This document shows, piece after piece, positions 62,079-64,000 of a stretch of 64,000 bases of DNA. The first letter of the stretch is position 1, and each line of letters starts with the position of its first letter. Origin of the DNA: Bacillus sp. cl95 (GTDB taxonomy: Bacteria > Bacillota > Bacilli > Bacillales > Cytobacillaceae); assembly GCF_900115925.1 (NCBI RefSeq), contig NZ_FOYF01000002.1:654194-718193 (forward strand), written 5' to 3'. A model generated the notes under the pieces. That model ran no database searches and was not told the DNA's origin. It saw only the letters and a program-made list of their open reading frames with translations. The translations under genes and the position numbers were made by a program.

Positions 62079-62738
62079 ATGGATTTAGAACAATATAAAA
62101 AGCACGCGGCGGAACAGGAAGATTGGGCACCAGGCTGGGAGGCTATTGATGAGGTATTTAATAGGCTCTATCCAAATCAAAGTCCTGCACATTATGGAAC
62201 AGATATTCAAAAGCGGGCTATTTTCGGTGGAGACCAATATCTGGATGGGTATAGTATCTTTGAATCCTCAAATGATTATAAACACATTCTGACATATGGG
62301 CTTAGCGAGCTCTATGTAAATGAAGAGGCTTTTGAAGGTAAATGGAGCGGTTGGGGTTATGAAATGACAATAAAATTGAAAGAAGAATCAAATGAAGATT
62401 GTCTGTGGGCTATAAATATGTTAGCTAATCTTGCTCGCTATACTTATACACAGGAAAGATTTTTTGAACCAATGCAGTTTGTTGCAGGAAATGGAAAGTC
62501 AATACACTTAGGAGTGGAATCAGCAATAACTGCATTACTTGTCGTAAATGACACCGAGGCTATGAGTATTGACACTGTTCACGGCAAGGTAGACTTTTTG
62601 CAATTAGTTGGAATTACACAAAGGGAATTAGAAGTTCTAAAAGAGGATAATACGAAGGCACCGAAACTTGTTGAAAATATGAAGAGAGAAAATCCTAATC
62701 TGGTAACGGATATGAAACGAAAAAAGTCTTTTTTATAA
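62079..62738 (+). CDS. Suppressor-of-fused (SUFU) domain protein
   Basis: 219 residues. DWAPGWEAIDEVFNRLYPNQ, HYGTDIQKRAIFGGDQYLDG, KHILTYGLSELYVNEEAFEG and GYEMTIKL are bacterial SUFU landmarks; the family contains immunity proteins of polymorphic toxin systems. TGGAGG upstream. No toxin is visible. Confidence 0.88.
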   Translation: MDLEQYKKHAAEQEDWAPGWEAIDEVFNRLYPNQSPAHYGTDIQKRAIFGGDQYLDGYSIFESSNDYKHILTYGLSELYVNEEAFEGKWSGWGYEMTIKLKEESNEDCLWAINMLANLARYTYTQERFFEPMQFVAGNGKSIHLGVESAITALLVVNDTEAMSIDTVHGKVDFLQLVGITQRELEVLKEDNTKAPKLVENMKRENPNLVTDMKRKKSFL

Positions 62739-62749
62739 AAATATAAATA

Positions 62750-62905
62750 CTCAGCTAACTAAGTAGGAGCTTAAGTTCTAGCTGCCATTTTGGCGGCTTT
62801 TCTTATTGGACTAACCGGGTGCTTTACTTGAAGATCTAGTTCCCATTGTGCAGCCATTTTTTTATTGAACTAAAGATGCAGTTTAGTTGAAGAAGGAAAA
62901 GCATT
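62750..62905 (+). repeat. Array repeat unit 18 (two hairpin modules)
   Basis: CTAACTAAGTAGGAGC arm, AGCTGCCATTTTGGCGGCTTTT hairpin, ACTAACCGGGTGC arm, a second terminator-like segment before T7, TTATTGAACTAAAGATGCAGTTTAGTTGAAGAAGG. Confidence 0.8.
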
Positions 62906-62961
62906 ATTCGATATTGAATTAATCAAAGTGGTACATATGTATGGTAAGGGAGTTTTATCAA

Positions 62962-63393
62962 ATGCAGTATGTAATAAACTTAATTCAAACAAAGAAATCT
63001 GGCGTTGATGAATTGGATATAAAGTTGGCAGAGGAAAAGTTAGGTGCGATTTTTCCCGAACAGTACAAAGAACTATTTAAGTTAGTAAATAATGCTGAAA
63101 TAGGTGAATGGATACTTTATCCTATCAAAGACCATAGAAATCCTAAAAAAACTTGGGATGATGTTGTTAGGCAAAATATTGAAGTTATTGAAGAAGGAAT
63201 GTCTAAAGACCTTATTGCAATCGGTGACGATGGTTCAGGAGATAAAATTTGTCTAAAAATTAACAACGGTAAAATGGAGGATGTTATTTATCTTTGGTAT
63301 CACGAAACCACAGAAATAGATGAATATGCCCCTAATCTAGAGGGATTTATTATACTAATTTCTGAAGAAAATGGTGACTTTGATGATGAGTAA
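62962..63393 (+). CDS. SMI1/KNR4 (SUKH) family protein
   Basis: 143 residues; ATG at 62962 has AAGGGAG upstream. SGVDELDIKLAEEKLGAIFP and EQYKELFKLVNNAEIGEW are the SUKH N-terminal pattern; LIAIGDDGSGDKICL is the typical middle. SUKH proteins are general immunity proteins against nuclease-type toxins. Confidence 0.88.
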   Translation: MQYVINLIQTKKSGVDELDIKLAEEKLGAIFPEQYKELFKLVNNAEIGEWILYPIKDHRNPKKTWDDVVRQNIEVIEEGMSKDLIAIGDDGSGDKICLKINNGKMEDVIYLWYHETTEIDEYAPNLEGFIILISEENGDFDDE

Positions 63394-63404
63394 AAAGTAA
63401 AACC

Positions 63405-63500
63405 TTATTAAGCTAAACGGGTGCTTGAGCATAAGAATAATCGAGGCGGCGTTCTTTCATTTTCAAGCAACGGGGCACTTTAGCTGAAGAAGGAACGATG
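63405..63500 (+). repeat. Array repeat unit 19
   Basis: TTAAGCTAAACGGGTGC, GAGGCGGCGTTCTTTC part, CAAGCAACGGGGCACTTTAGCTGAAGAAGG. Confidence 0.75.
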
Positions 63501-63550
63501 ATGTAATCAATAACAGTATTATTAATGGAGAAATTGGCGAGGGGGACCAG

Positions 63551-64000
63551 AATGAGTAATAATTTTAAAGAGATAGTAAATGAACTAGATAAATGGAAGC
63601 AAACAGGAGAGAGAGTTTTAGAAAACGGAACGATTCTTATATGCAAGGTGCCACATATTGCCCCTGAAGCCTGGTTCCACATTATATATCCTCAAATAGG
63701 AACAACAGCAATAAATGAAATCGAAAAAGAACTTTCCGTATCTTTACCAGAAGATTTCAAAGAAATCTTGCTAATAACAAATGGGTTAAATATTTTTTCG
63801 GACAGCCTAAGTATTTATGGAAAGAGAAATTCATATGTAAGAGAAGGTGACGAAGCAATTCAACCATATGACTTGGTACTTCATCATAGCGAGGTAAAAC
63901 AATTTATCCCTGATAATTTATTAGTAATTGGAAGCTATAATTGGGACGGTTCATATATCATTTATGATATAAAAACTAATCAAATCCATCGCTGTGAGAA
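63551..64000 (+). CDS. SMI1/KNR4-like protein, 3' end outside window
   Basis: ATG with GAGGGGGACC upstream; 150 codons visible. IGTTAINEIEKELSVSLPED and FKEILLITNGLNIF are SUKH-like; further LLVIGSYNWDGSYIIYDI. A second member of the same family in succession. Confidence 0.82.

Noticed and set aside
47311-63500. Intergenic repeats as a CRISPR array
   Set aside because: Repeats are about 100 bp, degenerate, and separated by genes of variable length, not uniform short spacers.
47311-63500. True integron attC sites
   Set aside because: No integrase gene and no typical R/L core pattern is visible; only the cassette-like layout is similar.
63413-63682. Minus-strand ORF of 89 codons at the window end
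   Set aside because: It is antisense to a repeat unit and the start of a SUKH gene with good ribosome binding site.

Overview
This window is chromosomal DNA from a low-GC, endospore-forming Bacillaceae (Bacillus, Peribacillus or a close genus; the species cannot be fixed from sequence alone). It carries spore genes (a CotD-type coat protein with a sigma-K-like promoter, and an SspL-type SASP), a type-B RNase P RNA, AGGAGG-like ribosome binding sites with many TTG and GTG starts, and a gene order resembling the B. subtilis yprA-yprB-cotD-ypsA-gpsB-rnpB-ypsC-ypvA-ypwA and bpsA-bpsB-dynA-ypcP neighbourhoods.

Positions 1-42.3 kb are mostly core genome. In order: an M1 peptidase tail; Hsp20; the hybrid-cluster protein Hcp with a convergent Crp/Fnr regulator; an alpha/beta hydrolase; MrfA/MrfB DNA repair; CotD; YpsA; GpsB; rnpB; an RNA methyltransferase; the YpvA helicase; a secreted LVIVD protein; an Imm26-like protein; Mqo; an MDR oxidoreductase; a second Crp/Fnr regulator; carboxypeptidase M32; an EamA permease; a three-gene ba3-type oxidase operon; an SDR; a CheX-like protein; type III PKS BpsA/BpsB; dynamin DynA; exonuclease YpcP; SspL; a PAP2-like protein; two RNase H proteins; CspD; and a topB gene that stops early. 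Fnr-type palindromes (TGTGA-N6-TCACA or a close variant) lie before hcp, before the second crp gene and before the oxidase operon. Together with the two Cys-poor Crp/Fnr paralogues they suggest one respiratory or nitrosative regulon. A tiny Fur-boxed gene sits between bpsB and dynA.

At about 42.3 kb topB is cut inside its C-terminal region and accessory DNA begins: an HNH nuclease, an uncharacterised RAMP-like protein, an XRE regulator, and a second, complete plasmid/ICE-type topB.

From 47.3 kb to the end is an array of about 20 small, mostly co-oriented genes. Many belong to immunity-type families (MafI-like, DUF7660, DUF2711, DMP19/DUF4375, DUF2750, GrpB, SUFU, SMI1/KNR4) or are small membrane or secreted proteins. 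Almost every gap holds the same modular repeat: a GTTTGTGAAGAA..ACTTAA-CTAACGGG-TGC arm, an interchangeable terminator hairpin, and a TTATTG-ACTAACGGG-GCAG..TTAGTTGAA-GAAGG arm. Several members are frameshifted or truncated, one exactly at the repeat. It looks like an integron-like cassette array of immunity genes without a visible recombinase, and is the most novel structure here. A minus-strand block inside it carries a secreted, possibly bacteriocin-like protein with a 51-aa membrane partner.
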